Shown here: piece by piece, positions 11,547 to 22,174 of the stretch
How positions within the stretch are numbered: position 1 is the stretch's first letter
Layout of the letters: each line of letters starts with the position of its first letter
DNA from: Aquatica leii
Taxonomy: Eukaryota > Arthropoda > Insecta > Coleoptera > Lampyridae
Length of the DNA: 64,000 bases
Assembly (NCBI GenBank): GCA_035610365.1
Contig: CM069432.1
Span: forward strand, 280,091,482-280,155,481
Direction: 5' to 3'
Program-made: the position numbers and the translations under genes
Notes under the pieces: model-generated
Told to the model about the DNA's origin: nothing
The model's input: only the letters and a program-made list of their open reading frames with translations
The model's database searches: none

Positions 11547-12505
11547 CATGAAGCAATACAACGTATGAACCCCTTTAGAAAGAGTAGCGATTGACATCGC
11601 AGGGCCGTTCCCAGAATCCGATTTGTGAAATAAATACATCCTGGTGGCGATGGTTTATTTCACGAAATTGACCAAGACTTACGCCATATCCAATCAAGAA
11701 GCAGCTACAGTCGCAGACGTATTAGTAAAAGAGTTTTTCTACCGGTTTGGAGTTCCGTTGGAATTATACTCCGATCAAGGCCGAATATTTGAGTCTGGGT
11801 TGTTTCAAGAAGTTTGCTAACTGTTGGGAATTAAGAAAACTAGGACGACGCCTCTCCAGCCTCAAATAATGGCATGGTTGAGCGGATGAATCGAATAATG
11901 GGCAAATTCTTAGCCAAAGTAGTGTCCTTTCCCTAATGGCATATCGATCATCTGTTCACGAAGCACAGGCCACACCATCCTGTGTGATGTTCGGTGGCAA
12001 AATTTGACTGCCATGCAACCTCCAATTTGGACGAAAACCGGAAGAAGTTGCTGGAGAAGATTACGTCAGCAAGGTGACCAAGAGGCTAAACGAAGTACAT
12101 GAAGAGGTCCGTAAAAACACACAAATTGCCAGCGACAGGATGAAGACTAGATATGACGTCAACGCACAAAATGATGGGTTTCAACTTCACGGCATGGTGT
12201 GGTTGCATAATCTCGAAAGGAAATGTGGTTTGCCGTCGAATATGCAAAAGCAATGGGAAGGCCCCTATAAAGTCGTGCAGCGTATTAATGACGTCATATA
12301 TCGCATCCGAAATCCACCCAGAGGCAAACCAAAGGTGGTCCACGTCGATCGTCTAGCCCCGTTTACTAGCGATAACCACAATATACAAGTTCAGGTCCCA
12401 ACCAGAGTAATAAGCAGCAGAACCAGGAATCAAATCGAAGGAATGGAGTTCGAGAAATTTATGAGCTTATACGGAGGTTCTGGAAAAGCTTGGTTCGGAG
12501 TTACC
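11547..12505 (+). pseudogene. Gypsy pol: integrase catalytic core and C-terminal region (broken)
   Basis: Coding resumes after the solo LTR. The integrase core shows VAIDIAGPFPES (first Asp, about 11588-11625), LYSDQGRIFE (second Asp, about 11765-11795) and NNGMVERMNRIM (catalytic Glu, about 11865-11900), with stops and small indels between. From 12074 the frame is open: KRLNEVHEEVRKNTQIASDR, a tail WEGPYKVVQRINDVIYRI, and KVVHVDRLAPF (12342), the usual gypsy integrase C-terminus. The frame then runs without a stop into the macro domain, so the two were probably one polyprotein. Confidence 0.85.
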
Positions 12506-13427
12506 ACCAAAGAACAACAAGACCTGTTCCAAACACACATCGCACATTGCGTGAGCGAGGATCTTGATATGTCCCGAAAGGTTGTAGTCGTGTTTAAAAG
12601 AAGTTTGGGCAACTAGATGAACTACGAAAACAGCAGCCGGCAGTATGAAAAATTTTAAGACTACCTAGTGACAGACGCTTCGCTTTCTATATGGTCACCA
12701 AGAAATACTCAATCACTAAGCCGTTAAGCGTAAGCTGGTTGGCGATACCCCAGACTCAGAGGACCATTAAGAGCGAGAAGTATTTCTGCGCCAACCAGTC
12801 GAACACCTGCTTTCTGCCGGCCAGAAACGCTGCTTTTATTCATTTCCGCGGGATCGGGGGACCACCTCCATCGTCGCGTTGCGTATCGATTGGTTGCGTC
12901 GGAAGGTCCTTGCGGCAAGCGGATGGCCCTGGTGGGGACAACATTCCCCCCCCCTCCCCGTCAAGGATGTTCTCGCGATGCTGCCGTTGATCGTCGGGAT
13001 GAGCGTAGCGTCGTGGTGGCTGGTCGGCGCATGGTACAGCAGCAGTTGCTGGTGCCAGATCAGGACCGGCGGCAATCGCTAGTGCTGGCCTTGCGGTGGG
13101 TGCTAGGCAGAGATCGTAGACGTGTACCTTGGCCCACTTCGTGTTGGGTTGCTCGATCCAATAGGCGTTGGTGCCAGTGTGTTTTATGATTTTGGCCGTT
13201 TCTATCCATTTGGGTGCTAATCGGCCACGACCGGCATCTCGGTTCCGCTCCGCACCATTACTAACGCGTCGTGGGTGGCGGTAGGACCGTAATTCCACCA
13301 TGCTCAGAAATTGACAGTATTCAAACTTGGTTGTGGCCTAGATCAACTGAATTGGAAGACAGTTTGAAACATATTGGAGGTCGTCTTCCGAGAAACAGGC
13401 GTTCAATTGTTGGTCTGTAGTTACCAA
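12506..13427 (+). pseudogene. Macro domain (OARD1-like ADP-ribose-binding) encoded by the gypsy element, broken
   Basis: Directly downstream of and in frame with the integrase tail is DLFQTHIAHCVSEDLDMS (12521-12574), then FKRSLG. After a frame slip come QLDELRKQQPAV and DRRFAFYMVTKKYS (12608-12718). Beyond an antisense insert the frame resumes with KLGCGLDQLNW (13325-13357) and ILEVVFRETGVQLLVCSY (13368-13425). Human OARD1 has the same order of blocks: an AHC[IV]SED start, a VTK/ITK block, an IGCGLD loop and a final VYTL-like strand. Macro domains bind ADP-ribose and some remove it from proteins. Which residues are catalytic here cannot be read from so worn a copy. Stops at 12641 and 13365 make it inactive. 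Confidence 0.8.
12735..13295 (-). mobile_element. GC-rich antisense retroelement fragment (pol tail, purine tract, partial LTR)
   Basis: This segment is GC-rich in an AT-rich neighbourhood and interrupts the macro domain. It is absent from the related copy at 63.1-63.6 kb. On the minus strand, 13301-12840 is open: KLAPKW-like RLAPKWIETAKIIKHTG and NTKWAKVHVYDLCLAP resemble an LTR-element integrase C-terminus. It is followed at 12960-12944 by a purine tract (GGGGAGGGGGGGGGAA) and then TGTTGTCCCC (from 12943), as expected for a polypurine tract and LTR start. The left boundary is approximate. Confidence 0.55.
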
Positions 13428-13439
13428 CCAAGAGAAATA

Positions 13440-13540
13440 TCGGGTCAGGAAAATTCTATTGATTGTTACTTTTATGGTCAAGGAAGTTGCCGAAATGGAG
13501 AGAGCCGCCGCTATCGCCACGATCCATTGTACCGTTGTCA
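13440..13540 (+). pseudogene. CCCH zinc finger at the end of the gypsy polyprotein
   Basis: Continuing the macro frame, ISGQENSIDCYFYGQGSC RNGES R RYR H gives the spacing C-x7-C-x5-[C]-x3-H, with Cys at 13464-13466 and 13488-13490 and His at 13518-13520. The third ligand is Arg (CGC, 13506-13508) in this copy but Cys (TGC) in the antisense copy at 63165-63167, so this copy lost it. CCCH fingers of this spacing bind single-stranded RNA. It lies 70 bp upstream of the polypurine tract and 3' LTR. Confidence 0.75.
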
Positions 13541-13587
13541 CATCCAGATTCGTGTTCTGGGACCAAACATTCTTAAGAAGGGGGCAG

Positions 13588-14023
13588 TGAAACATTCGCG
13601 AAGTTTTTGTAAATTTCGAGAACGTTCCCGTAATTTTTGTCCACATCTAGAACGTTCACGAAATAATGTAGAGGGTTCTAGAATGTTTGCAGAAATGTAT
13701 AAATGCAGTACAAACAAATCGTAGGTCAGTTATTTCCGTAATTCGAAGACGGCAGTGTTAAGAAGATTATTTAAGTTTAAATAAATAAGTGATTAACGCG
13801 TGTCAGATAAATATACAGAGTATAACCTTCTACGCGACTTTAGTGTAAACAAACGTTAGTGTTTAAATAATTAGAAGTTATCCGAGGATCTTCGTGCAAG
13901 TGATATAAATTAGTGTAAATATTTTTATTCTATATCCTTAGATTTAATTAGTTCGGTTAGTTTAAACGTGTACATATTTTTAGTTCAAATAACCTAGTTT
14001 TAATAAAATTCATTTAGAAAACA
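13588..14023 (+). repeat. 3' LTR of the gypsy-macro element
   Basis: Starts TGAAACATTC right after the purine tract and ends AGAAAACA. It aligns with the solo LTR at 20045-20469 through the shared block ATCGTAGGTCAGTTAT (13721 here; 20178 there) and AAATAAATAAGT. A TATAAA at 13699 is a possible promoter element. Size is about 436 bp. Confidence 0.75.
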
Positions 14024-15467
14024 AGAAAAACATTTTTCTGTGTGTGAGTAGACTGATCAGGGAGAGACAAATTTTCAACCTTTTCATCGAAATAACCGTA
14101 AAACTGATACAAATTTGTCAACTATTGCTAAAGCACGAAAATGTTTTTGTTTTTCTAATAGTGGTTATGAAAATTATTTTATGCATGATTGTAGCACGCT
14201 ATGTACTACGTTTATTAACCTGGTGTCATACACCGTTAATAGTTACTTTGGTCATATTATTACTACTTGTAAGGTCCTCTTTTTTGTGGTCGTGCCCGTG
14301 GAAAATTATTCTAAACAATCTATCGATGCAACACTACGTAGAATAATTTGTGTAATGCGATTGGAAAATCCCGGCGTATTTTTTGTTTGATTTCAAGAGC
14401 ACGGCTGTGTTTAAAATAATTATTTATGATATCTGTTCGTTACATTCTGTTTCAACTTTAAGAGATGTATAATTAAAGTCAATCTAGATCTAGAAAAGAT
14501 AGCATCAAGTAATACATCAATTTCAAAACTTTCTAAATTCATCCTGTGTAAATGTTCGTAAAGTACAAAAAACCGTTATGTCATTATTATTCGACTTATG
14601 ATTTTCTATTTCGCATGCTAATGATCGAGTGTGACATTATCCATTATCTGACACAGATTTTCAGTTCAGAAGATTACCAAAAGTCAAGGTTATCTAAATA
14701 AATAAAAGAATTTAGACAGTTATGGAATAAAACTTTGGATTTATATTTGTATAAAAATTGTTTTTGAAAACTAAATCTTCCTTCTCCATTGGTAACTCGT
14801 GGTCTTCTCTTACATCAGAAGCCTTTGAAGTAATTTAAAGCTAGAGAATTTAGTTTTCTCCAATCACACCCAAAGTAGTTATTCAGTAAAAATTTTTCAG
14901 TGTATTGGGAATAGCTGAAAGAGGTTTACTTTATGAAATCTCCTTCTCCAAAATTGTTATAGTAAGATATTTCGCTAGTTACTAAACCTGATTTACCAGA
15001 AGCAGTTCGTCTGGGAATAAACCTCTTTGTAACGGTAAATTGAAAGTTTTTTGACATGGTCTTTGCAACTAGATTTTCAGTCGGAAAATTCAAAATCTTT
15101 GCCAGACAATACTAATCTGTGACAAAATTTTAAAATACTCATTTAGCTACAATATTTCTTTTTTGCGTAATCTGTTTTTAATATTCCCAAAAATTCTGTC
15201 AGGGGGTATGAATGAATGCCCGGGGGTGGAGAAAATCAAATAAATCGTTGAATATGGAAAGGAGACTACAAAGGAGTCATTTTAGTAACATTCCGATTAT
15301 GGTACAATTTTTGTTTTGTCCATCGCACCTGCAAATACTGGGTGTTATTCAAGTGGTGGTAGACACATGACGTAATCTGACTTAAACTAAAGTCACTTTA
15401 GAGTCATCTTTTGTGAACAACTGATAAAAATCACTAGCTCATTTACTATAAACAGCTAACTTGTAAC
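14024..15467. other. Unassigned AT-rich sequence
   Basis: Short open frames at 14044-14390 have no recognisable domain. Nothing else is supported here. It is probably old, unidentifiable repeat DNA. Confidence 0.3.
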
Positions 15468-15471
15468 CTGC

Positions 15472-17383
15472 GTTTGGGGATTGCAGCAGTTATCTTTTTA
15501 TGTCAGACCCCGTAAATCGATTCTGCTGGCTGAGTTTTCGTTTTTTTTTTTGGGTTTCTTCGATTGATTGGTTCGGTGTTGGCATCGAGAACGTTTTGCT
15601 CGTTATTGTATTGCGTGTGATTTAAGTTCATTGGTATTGCAGGATGTTTTACAATCATTACTGGTATTTTTTTTTGAATGCATAAAGTTCCGTGGTTTTG
15701 ATTTTGGTTTAGTATTTTACTTGTTTATCTCAGTAAAATAACAATTCTATATAATTTACGACTTCCTTTTTGGAATGTAAGTTGATCCATTTTTCTTGGT
15801 ATCTACACTTTGTTTAGGCTGAGTTCTTTTATAAAGCGCGATTACGAGCCACCTGCAAATAAGCGAGCTAAGCATTTTTGATGGGAAATGTTTTTGTCGA
15901 GGTCTACGTGCCAAGATGCACGCGGCAAATTATAGTGTTCATATTTGTTAAGTTCGTTCGTTTAATGTTCTATCTTCTACAAAGATTTTACAGCGCAAGT
16001 ACATGAAGTTAAGGGGGGAATACGAAGTTTTTTTAAAATGGTAAAGATTGGTTTTGGGGAGGCATTCGATCGTGGGTCGCAATTAAGCAGAACGGGATAC
16101 CGTGAGATGTAGTTGAGTGATTAGGGTACTTTTACCCTATCGTTAGGTAACGCCGCGGAAGTAGGAACCGTGAAAATTAAGTGTTGTGGTGAAAATGTTA
16201 ATTTTTCAAATTTCGTAATTTACGGTTTATATAGACTTCATGGTTTCCATAAATAAACAGTCACGTCTGAGGGATTTAATGTCGATGTGTTATGTGGAAA
16301 AATCCTAATTTCGCCGTTGTGCGGTTATAAATTAAATTGTGAAATAAATCTTCCGCCGGTGTTCTATTGTTTGGGGATTCCATCGAGCTTGTATCCAACT
16401 ACGGTACACCTGGAGCGGCCGAAGTCAATCTAAGGTCGTAGCTTTCAGAAACCACTGTGATCCGCAGTTCACCTGGTATCTACAATTAAGTAAAGGTATT
16501 TATCGATTTTGGTTATTACCGCCTAGTGAACCGCGATAGAAATGAAGTAAAAGCTTTGAATTTGAGCCGTTTGAGTTGCGACTAACGTTAAATTTGGTTA
16601 TTTCAATTAACACTTAAAGGTGTTTGCGTGAAGTTAAATTAAATTAATTTTGTTTTGGTGCATATGTAAAAGTAAATCGTATTCCCATATAAAAGATAAT
16701 GTAACGATATGTAAACTATATTTTGTTTAGTTCAAAGTGAAGTTACGGAAGTATATTTTATAACTTATATATTTTTAGTTTAATTAAATTGTTTATTACT
16801 TATGCGGTCAAGGCCTTGAAGTTTAGTTGTATTATGTTTTATTTGAAAACGTCGAGTTAACGCTTTTATTAGTATTATTTTCTTTTTATATATTTTAATT
16901 ATTGGTATTCAGATTGTTTTTTTTTCTTGTTTTGTTTTACTTACTTATGATTATTTCATTTCTTTGATTCAAATTTGTTTGATATTCATTATTACTTGTT
17001 ATTTTTTTTAAATATTCAATCAATAAATGTTAAATTGTTAAATGTAAAGAGCTTTTATTCATTCAGCTGCCGCATACGTAATTTTGTTTTTAAGTGTATT
17101 TCAGAATAGTTACAACTCAAGGTAAGTTCCGGGGTTGTAACCAACCAAATGAGCTTTCGGGTAATCAGGGGTCCGGAAGCTACCCTCATCATGACCTTGA
17201 TTGGCGCCCTTACCGATTTTTGAGTCTTTTACCGTTTTAGTTCGATTTTATGTCGATCTCGTTTCCAATTTATCACGGAATTTTAAATTATAACCCACCC
17301 CATCTCCATTGAGCTAGTGGCACAACATCGTTTATGTTACCTCGTTTCAGGCAGTGACCGTGTGTTAACTTTGGCATGTAACA
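15472..17383 (+). mobile_element. Solo LTR of about 1.9 kb (family S, copy 2)
   Basis: Begins TGTAACCTGCG and ends GCATGTAACA, with exact 4-bp duplications AACT at 15468-15471 and 17384-17387. It aligns along its length with the copy at 9694-11546, for example the blocks TCTTCTACAAAGATTTTACA (15972), TCAATAAATGTTAAATTGTT (17020) and TTGGCGCCC (about 17200). No internal coding region is present, so it is a recombination-derived solo LTR. Confidence 0.88.
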
Positions 17384-17387
17384 AACT

Positions 17388-18384
17388 GTTCGAATATTCC
17401 GTTGGTTTTTACCTGCTCTTGCTTTTAGGGTTATTTAAGTTACATTTTGAACATTTATTGGTAGCAGGCATACAAAAGTTAATGTTATAGTTTTCCACGA
17501 ATACTTGTATTCGACTTTTAAAGATGGGTCTTTCTTAATATTATACATATTGTCGATAATATTAATATTTAAGTAACTGCTTAGATACTGCCTCTTACTA
17601 GTACCGCGACAGTAATGAGCTTCTATTGGTTTGAACATTTTTGCATACCTTTACCAAAATACTTTTATTTTATGTGTATTCTTCTCTTTGTTTCTCCTTC
17701 TTTAGTTGGATGATGCTTTTTGTGAATAACACGTTTGCATAACGTAAAAAAAATATTTTGCAATAGCACTGGTTTCGTAAAACTTTTGGTATAACCTTCG
17801 TATATCCTGTAACTTCAAGCTATAAACTATGTTTTTAATACCAATTTCTTTATGTCTACACTTTGGTCACTGTGGTAATCCAGGAGAAGAGTGCCTAAAA
17901 CAGAAATAGAATTATTCACAAAACTAATTTATCATTCATTTCGTTAATCTACTTTCTCTCTCTTTTTGTATATTTTTAACACACGTGTCTATGTTTTTAC
18001 GTTTTTTTCTAGCACAATTTGAAGGAGTTTTTAATTTGAGTAACCTGTTGCATCTCTTGTTCTAAAGCACTTATTTCTTAAACTATACACAAACACAATG
18101 ACCAGCTGTTTCTTCTACATATGAAGCAATTATCAACTCTCTTTTTAGCAGTATTCTGAAAGAAGTAAAATAATGTAAATGAATTTACAAAGTTTTGAAA
18201 CTAAGCACGTTATGAACTTATGCAGTATCAAAACTTCACATATAAATTTGTGTAGGATTTAGCTAGTTCTCAAACGCAAAAATAACATTGTTGGATAATT
18301 TTAGAGATGTAAAACAACATGCACCTATAACTCAACTTTGCCCATTTGGAGATTTAGAAATTTTTTGAATTGGTTTACTCAACT
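17388..18384. other. Unassigned AT-rich sequence
   Basis: No coding, RNA or mobile-element signature is recognised. Confidence 0.3.
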
Positions 18385-18467
18385 GTAAGTACCCCTATTG
18401 TTTTTATAATTAAACTTTGTCGATTTGTTGCGACCAATTTGCATCAGATATGCAATAGGGGTCCTTA
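18385..18467. repeat. Short inverted repeat, possible MITE remnant
   Basis: GTAAGTACCCCTATTG at 18385-18400 is mirrored by CAATAGGGGTCCTTAC at about 18453-18468, with about 50 bases between. It could be a folded terminal pair of a tiny non-autonomous transposon or a chance stem. Confidence 0.4.
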
Positions 18468-18468
18468 C

Positions 18469-20040
18469 GTTAATACTCGTCTCGTCTAGATCTAGATAGG
18501 CTTGTAACCACAGATCTCTAAAAACTGAAGCTCACAGGCCGAAATAACAATCTCAATGGCACTGGAACGCCTAAGCATACATGCAACCGTAAGATTCAAA
18601 GCGACCATTAAAACTGGTAATAAGACGGTAATAATGTCAATAAGACAAATAAACCCAAAAACAAAGATGATCCCACGCATTCAACAAATAGCACACGTCA
18701 GAATGCCTGCAAAACATCACGATGAACAAGGTTCCTATGGGTTGGAACGGCGAAGATGTAACAATTTAAAATTATTTTGCTAAATTTTAACTATCGTTTA
18801 GGCAACTTTGCCAACGTTGTCGCGTGAGAATAAGTTTCTTGAAAATGAATGAAGTTTTAGCAGCCTTGATTCGATTTCTGGAGGCATGCGAGCATTTCAT
18901 TTGTTACTCTAGTACGTTGCGTGTCACTAGCGGTAGAACACAAAGAATTATAATTGTTGTCATCTATCATCTACCTTATGGATACATTTTTTTTTAAAAT
19001 CCTGCTACATCATTTGCACTTAAGCGATACAAGGTGCGTCGAACATATACTTGTCGACATACCTGTTGAAGATCGCTTTGAAAGTTAGTAGTTAGTTGAT
19101 TCACGCGTAATTAGGTTTTGCAAACTTTGCTTATTTCTTTTAGCTCTTGTTTGTTACCCTCATTTCCATCTAATTACGAGGTTTTTGTCATTGGGCTTGA
19201 TAATAATTCTAATCGTGGCTACTCAAAAAAAAAAAACAGAGGTCCTTAAGCAAAAAAAAAAGAGATGCAAACACTGAGGGATACTTTACGGCGTAAAAAC
19301 GTAGTAAGGTATTTATTAATTACTTTTAATACGATAGCGACTTTAACGGGGGCTCGCGTACAAGTAGGCCAATACGACAGCGTGCTGTAGTATAGCACTT
19401 ATCAAAGATCGCTTTCGACAAATTGAAAGTTGTACGGTAAAATAAAACTCCTGGATCATTTTTCTAGGATCGTTAATATCTTGTAAATCTAAATGGTTTA
19501 TTACTGTTTTATTTGTTTCTAAAAAATAATTATTAAGTTGGTTACTATTGTACAGAAATAATCTCTTTATGCAATGGAGTTGGAAACGAGTAATTAAAAC
19601 CCCAAATTATTCCATCCCACTCATACACTTGACGTCAAGCGGTTAGGGGGATATTTCTGATCCATAATCATAATATATCGCGAATGCGTTTAGTTTTTAC
19701 TACTACCGTTTTTTACGCAATGTTCGGTTAGCGAAACGGTGTTATAAGTATATCTCTGTGTAACGATACTGTTTAATTGCCGTCGCGTACTTACAAACTT
19801 GGATGTCTATAATTCAACTCACGATCATCTACGACAAAAACTAGCCAAAAAGTGAATCGACTATCGACAAAATCATTTTTTTTCCTCCACAAATTGTGCA
19901 TCCCAAAGAAAGGGTCACATGCTTAGAAACTATTAGAAACCATTAGTAGTCATCTGCCAAACCGGACTCGTTGAACATAAAAAAAATTGTGACATAAATG
20001 TTGTGAGTGTTTTATACTATAGAATTCTATTTATACCAGT
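18469..20040. other. Unassigned sequence with A-runs
   Basis: A 62-codon minus-strand frame at 18492-18680 is hydrophobic but has no recognised family, and the plus-strand frame over it is no better. A-runs occur near 19226-19262. No feature is supported. Confidence 0.3.
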
Positions 20041-20044
20041 ATAT

Positions 20045-20469
20045 TGAAACGTTCAAGAAATTACTTGCAAACGCAAGAGCCTTCTAGAAGGCTGTTATCT
20101 ATTTTCTAGAAGTTATAGCGAAAAGTGAGGAACGATCGAGAAGGATTTCCGTATGTCTTTATATAGCGACGAGACAGATCGTAGGTCAGTTATTGTCGAA
20201 ACGCGAATGCAGCTGTATTAAGAAGATTAGCAAGTTGAAATAAATAAGTATGGTTAGCACACGTGTATGTGATTATTAGTGTAAACAAGTGTGAAATCCG
20301 AGGACGTTATCTTATCTTAAGTGATATAAATTATAGTGTAAGTGTTTCTATTAAATATTATTAGGTTTTATTAGTTCGGTTAAATTAAAAGTGTATGTAT
20401 TTCTAGAATAAGTAAACATAATTTTTAATCGTTTAAATAAATTAGTTTTTAATAAATTAAATTGTAACA
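20045..20469 (+). mobile_element. Solo LTR (425 bp) of the gypsy-macro family
   Basis: Begins TGAAACGTTCA and ends TTGTAACA, with exact 4-bp duplications ATAT at 20041-20044 and 20470-20473. It shares the blocks CGTAGGTCAGTTAT and TTAAGAAGATTA with the LTR at 13588-14023. TATATAGCG near 20160 is a candidate promoter element. It shows that the family inserted here and then lost its interior by LTR recombination. Confidence 0.85.
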
Positions 20470-20473
20470 ATAT

Positions 20474-20699
20474 GTTACACCAAATAAACTACAAACTTTG
20501 CAAATATTTATAAACAAATACTAGAAAAATGATTAGAGGAGGAGGATGTGGACCCATCATACCACCCAAACTTGTTTAGTACAAGTTTGCCACAAAAGGG
20601 GTAGGGATAGAAGAGAGATAGTATAAGGATATAAAAAAGTATAGATAAGTAAGGAAATGTTGCGAGTAGATAGATAGTCTTACAAGACCAGTAGGATGG
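20474..20699. other. Flank between solo LTR and gag relic
   Basis: No supported feature; possibly the decayed 3' side of the gag relic. Confidence 0.25.
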
Positions 20700-21880
20700 G
20701 CTGATTATTTGTGCGTGTTATGAGAGCACGTGGTTCCACGAGTCACCTGCCTTACGTCCTATCCTCATGCAAAGAATTATCTGCCTTCGGATAGTCGTCA
20801 GGAAATAAAATGTAAACAATAGCTTTAATCGTATCGTATTCTGAGATAGTGTACTTGTTGGCGTCGAGTCGCTTCATATATGCTGGGCAAGTATTGGATA
20901 AGGCTCTGTGTCTTATGACTTCACTTTTATGACCAAAACGAGTGCAATTTGCGCATGAAGGGCCTCACTCCGTGTTAGGGCATGTCTTGGTTTTCTGCTT
21001 TTCAGCGCTGTATTTTACTTTTATAGTCGTTCGAATGATGGCCAAACTTCTGACAATTAAACAACACGTAACACGGTCATTGACTCTACTCGCATTCCTG
21101 GCGACGTAAAGGCAACGTGATGCCAAAAGGAATTTTCGGACTTATGGTGGGCTTCCAGAATGAAGTGACCGCTACTTCTATTTCAAGAGCCAAAGCGGAA
21201 AAGAACTTTCATTTGCTTAATGGCAAGATGCAGGATTTCCTCAGAAACATTGTCAACATTTTGTTATAGGATTTCATCCTTTACCTGCTCAGGAAAAAGG
21301 TTTGCGAGAACGTCAAGGAGAGACACGCAAAGTAAGGATTTACGTTGCGGTTTGTTGATAAGATCGGCTTTATCAAGGACGGCCGTAGGTTTGCGTTTCA
21401 ATTTTGTCTGAAGTCTTCAAAAAAGAGTCCGGTTTAGGCACATTAACGACAGTCGAACGAGCAACAAGGTCGACTGTTTTACCAGAAGGAACTGTCATCC
21501 TCTCTATTTTAGATCGAGCAGCTTGGGCCTACGAAAAAAAGAGTAGGAACTGCGGCTAGGGTGCTGAAAAGTTTGGCGGTGACAGTTTGTACGCCTTCTA
21601 AGGCATTGGTAATGTCAGCAGTGTGCTGCATTAGGCAACAGGAATTTATGGTTTAATGAAAAGTTGCTTGAAGTTTGCTTACGAAGTCAATCATTTCTGA
21701 TTTCTTTGAAAGACTCACTTTAGAGGCAGATATTAGTTTTGTAAGGCGTGTATCGTCAGTATTGAGAAACTCTTTGATGCTGTAAGGTAGGGATTCATCA
21801 GGGATAAGGACAACGTCGTCACGACGACGCTTTGATGACGCGGATTCAACCTCCATGAAGGAGACTAATGAAGTAGGCAA
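20700..21880 (-). pseudogene. Jockey/I-like LINE ORF1 (gag-like) relic with zinc knuckles
   Basis: Read right to left, 21880-21653 is open (SLPYSIKEFLNTDDTRL). About 21075-21000 encodes FNCQKFGHHSND, and 20990-20885 encodes SCANCTRFGHKSE followed by NTCPAY. These spaced CCHC-like knuckles, the second ending in a CPAY/CPxY motif, are typical of gag-like ORF1 proteins of Jockey and I-group LINEs, which bind element RNA. Many stops and frame changes interrupt it, and no reverse transcriptase follows on the left, so it is truncated. Confidence 0.6.
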
Positions 21881-22174
21881 AGTAGAGCGCGACAGCGCGA
21901 CGTTTGCAATGTGTCAGCTAGAAAGAAGCCGTACCTGACGCTACTCTTTTAGACGTGCACAAGATCTTATTGTCCAAACGGTGGACTTAATGCCTGCGCT
22001 TCGTTGCCTACCTTTAATTCTTAAGAGGTAAGGGTCGAAAGCTTCGTAGAAAGGAACAACTACTACGCTACACGCAAAATTAGTCCCATAATAAAAACAT
22101 GTAACAAATTCCTCAAAAAAAACAGAAGCAAACAATAAGCATGTTTTGCGTTGGGGGGGGGGGGGAGAAGATTA
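21881..22174. other. Upstream of gag relic, with a poly-G run
   Basis: No gene is seen. A run of 13 G lies at about 22153-22165. It may include the 5' untranslated region of the gag relic. Confidence 0.3.

Larger units (their letters stand above)
8311..14023 (+). mobile_element. Gypsy-type LTR retrotransposon carrying macro and CCCH domains, degraded and nested
   Basis: Order: 5' LTR fragment (8311-8425), reverse transcriptase from the YLDD motif, RNase H, integrase (interrupted by a solo LTR at 9694-11546), macro domain (interrupted by an antisense insert at about 12735-13295), CCCH finger, purine tract (AAGAAGGGGGCAG, 13576-13587) and 3' LTR (13588-14023). The left LTR fragment is fused directly to mid-RT, so gag, protease and the first half of RT are deleted. 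Stops are scattered through pol. Flanks of the two outer ends do not match, consistent with an old rearranged copy. A solo LTR of the same family is at 20045-20469 and an antisense partial copy is at the right edge. Confidence 0.85.

Noticed and set aside
14044-14390. Two overlapping plus-strand frames with hydrophobic or Cys-containing sequence
   Set aside because: No domain, no splice context and no homologous copy in the window; likely chance.
18492-18783. Overlapping small frames, the minus one hydrophobic like a receptor terminus
   Set aside because: Only 62-75 codons, no family motif, no flanking exons.
22150-22166. Poly-G runs here and at 57982-57995 as G-quadruplex regulatory sites
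   Set aside because: Single homopolymer runs without spaced G-tracts; the second is simply subterminal to the hAT element.
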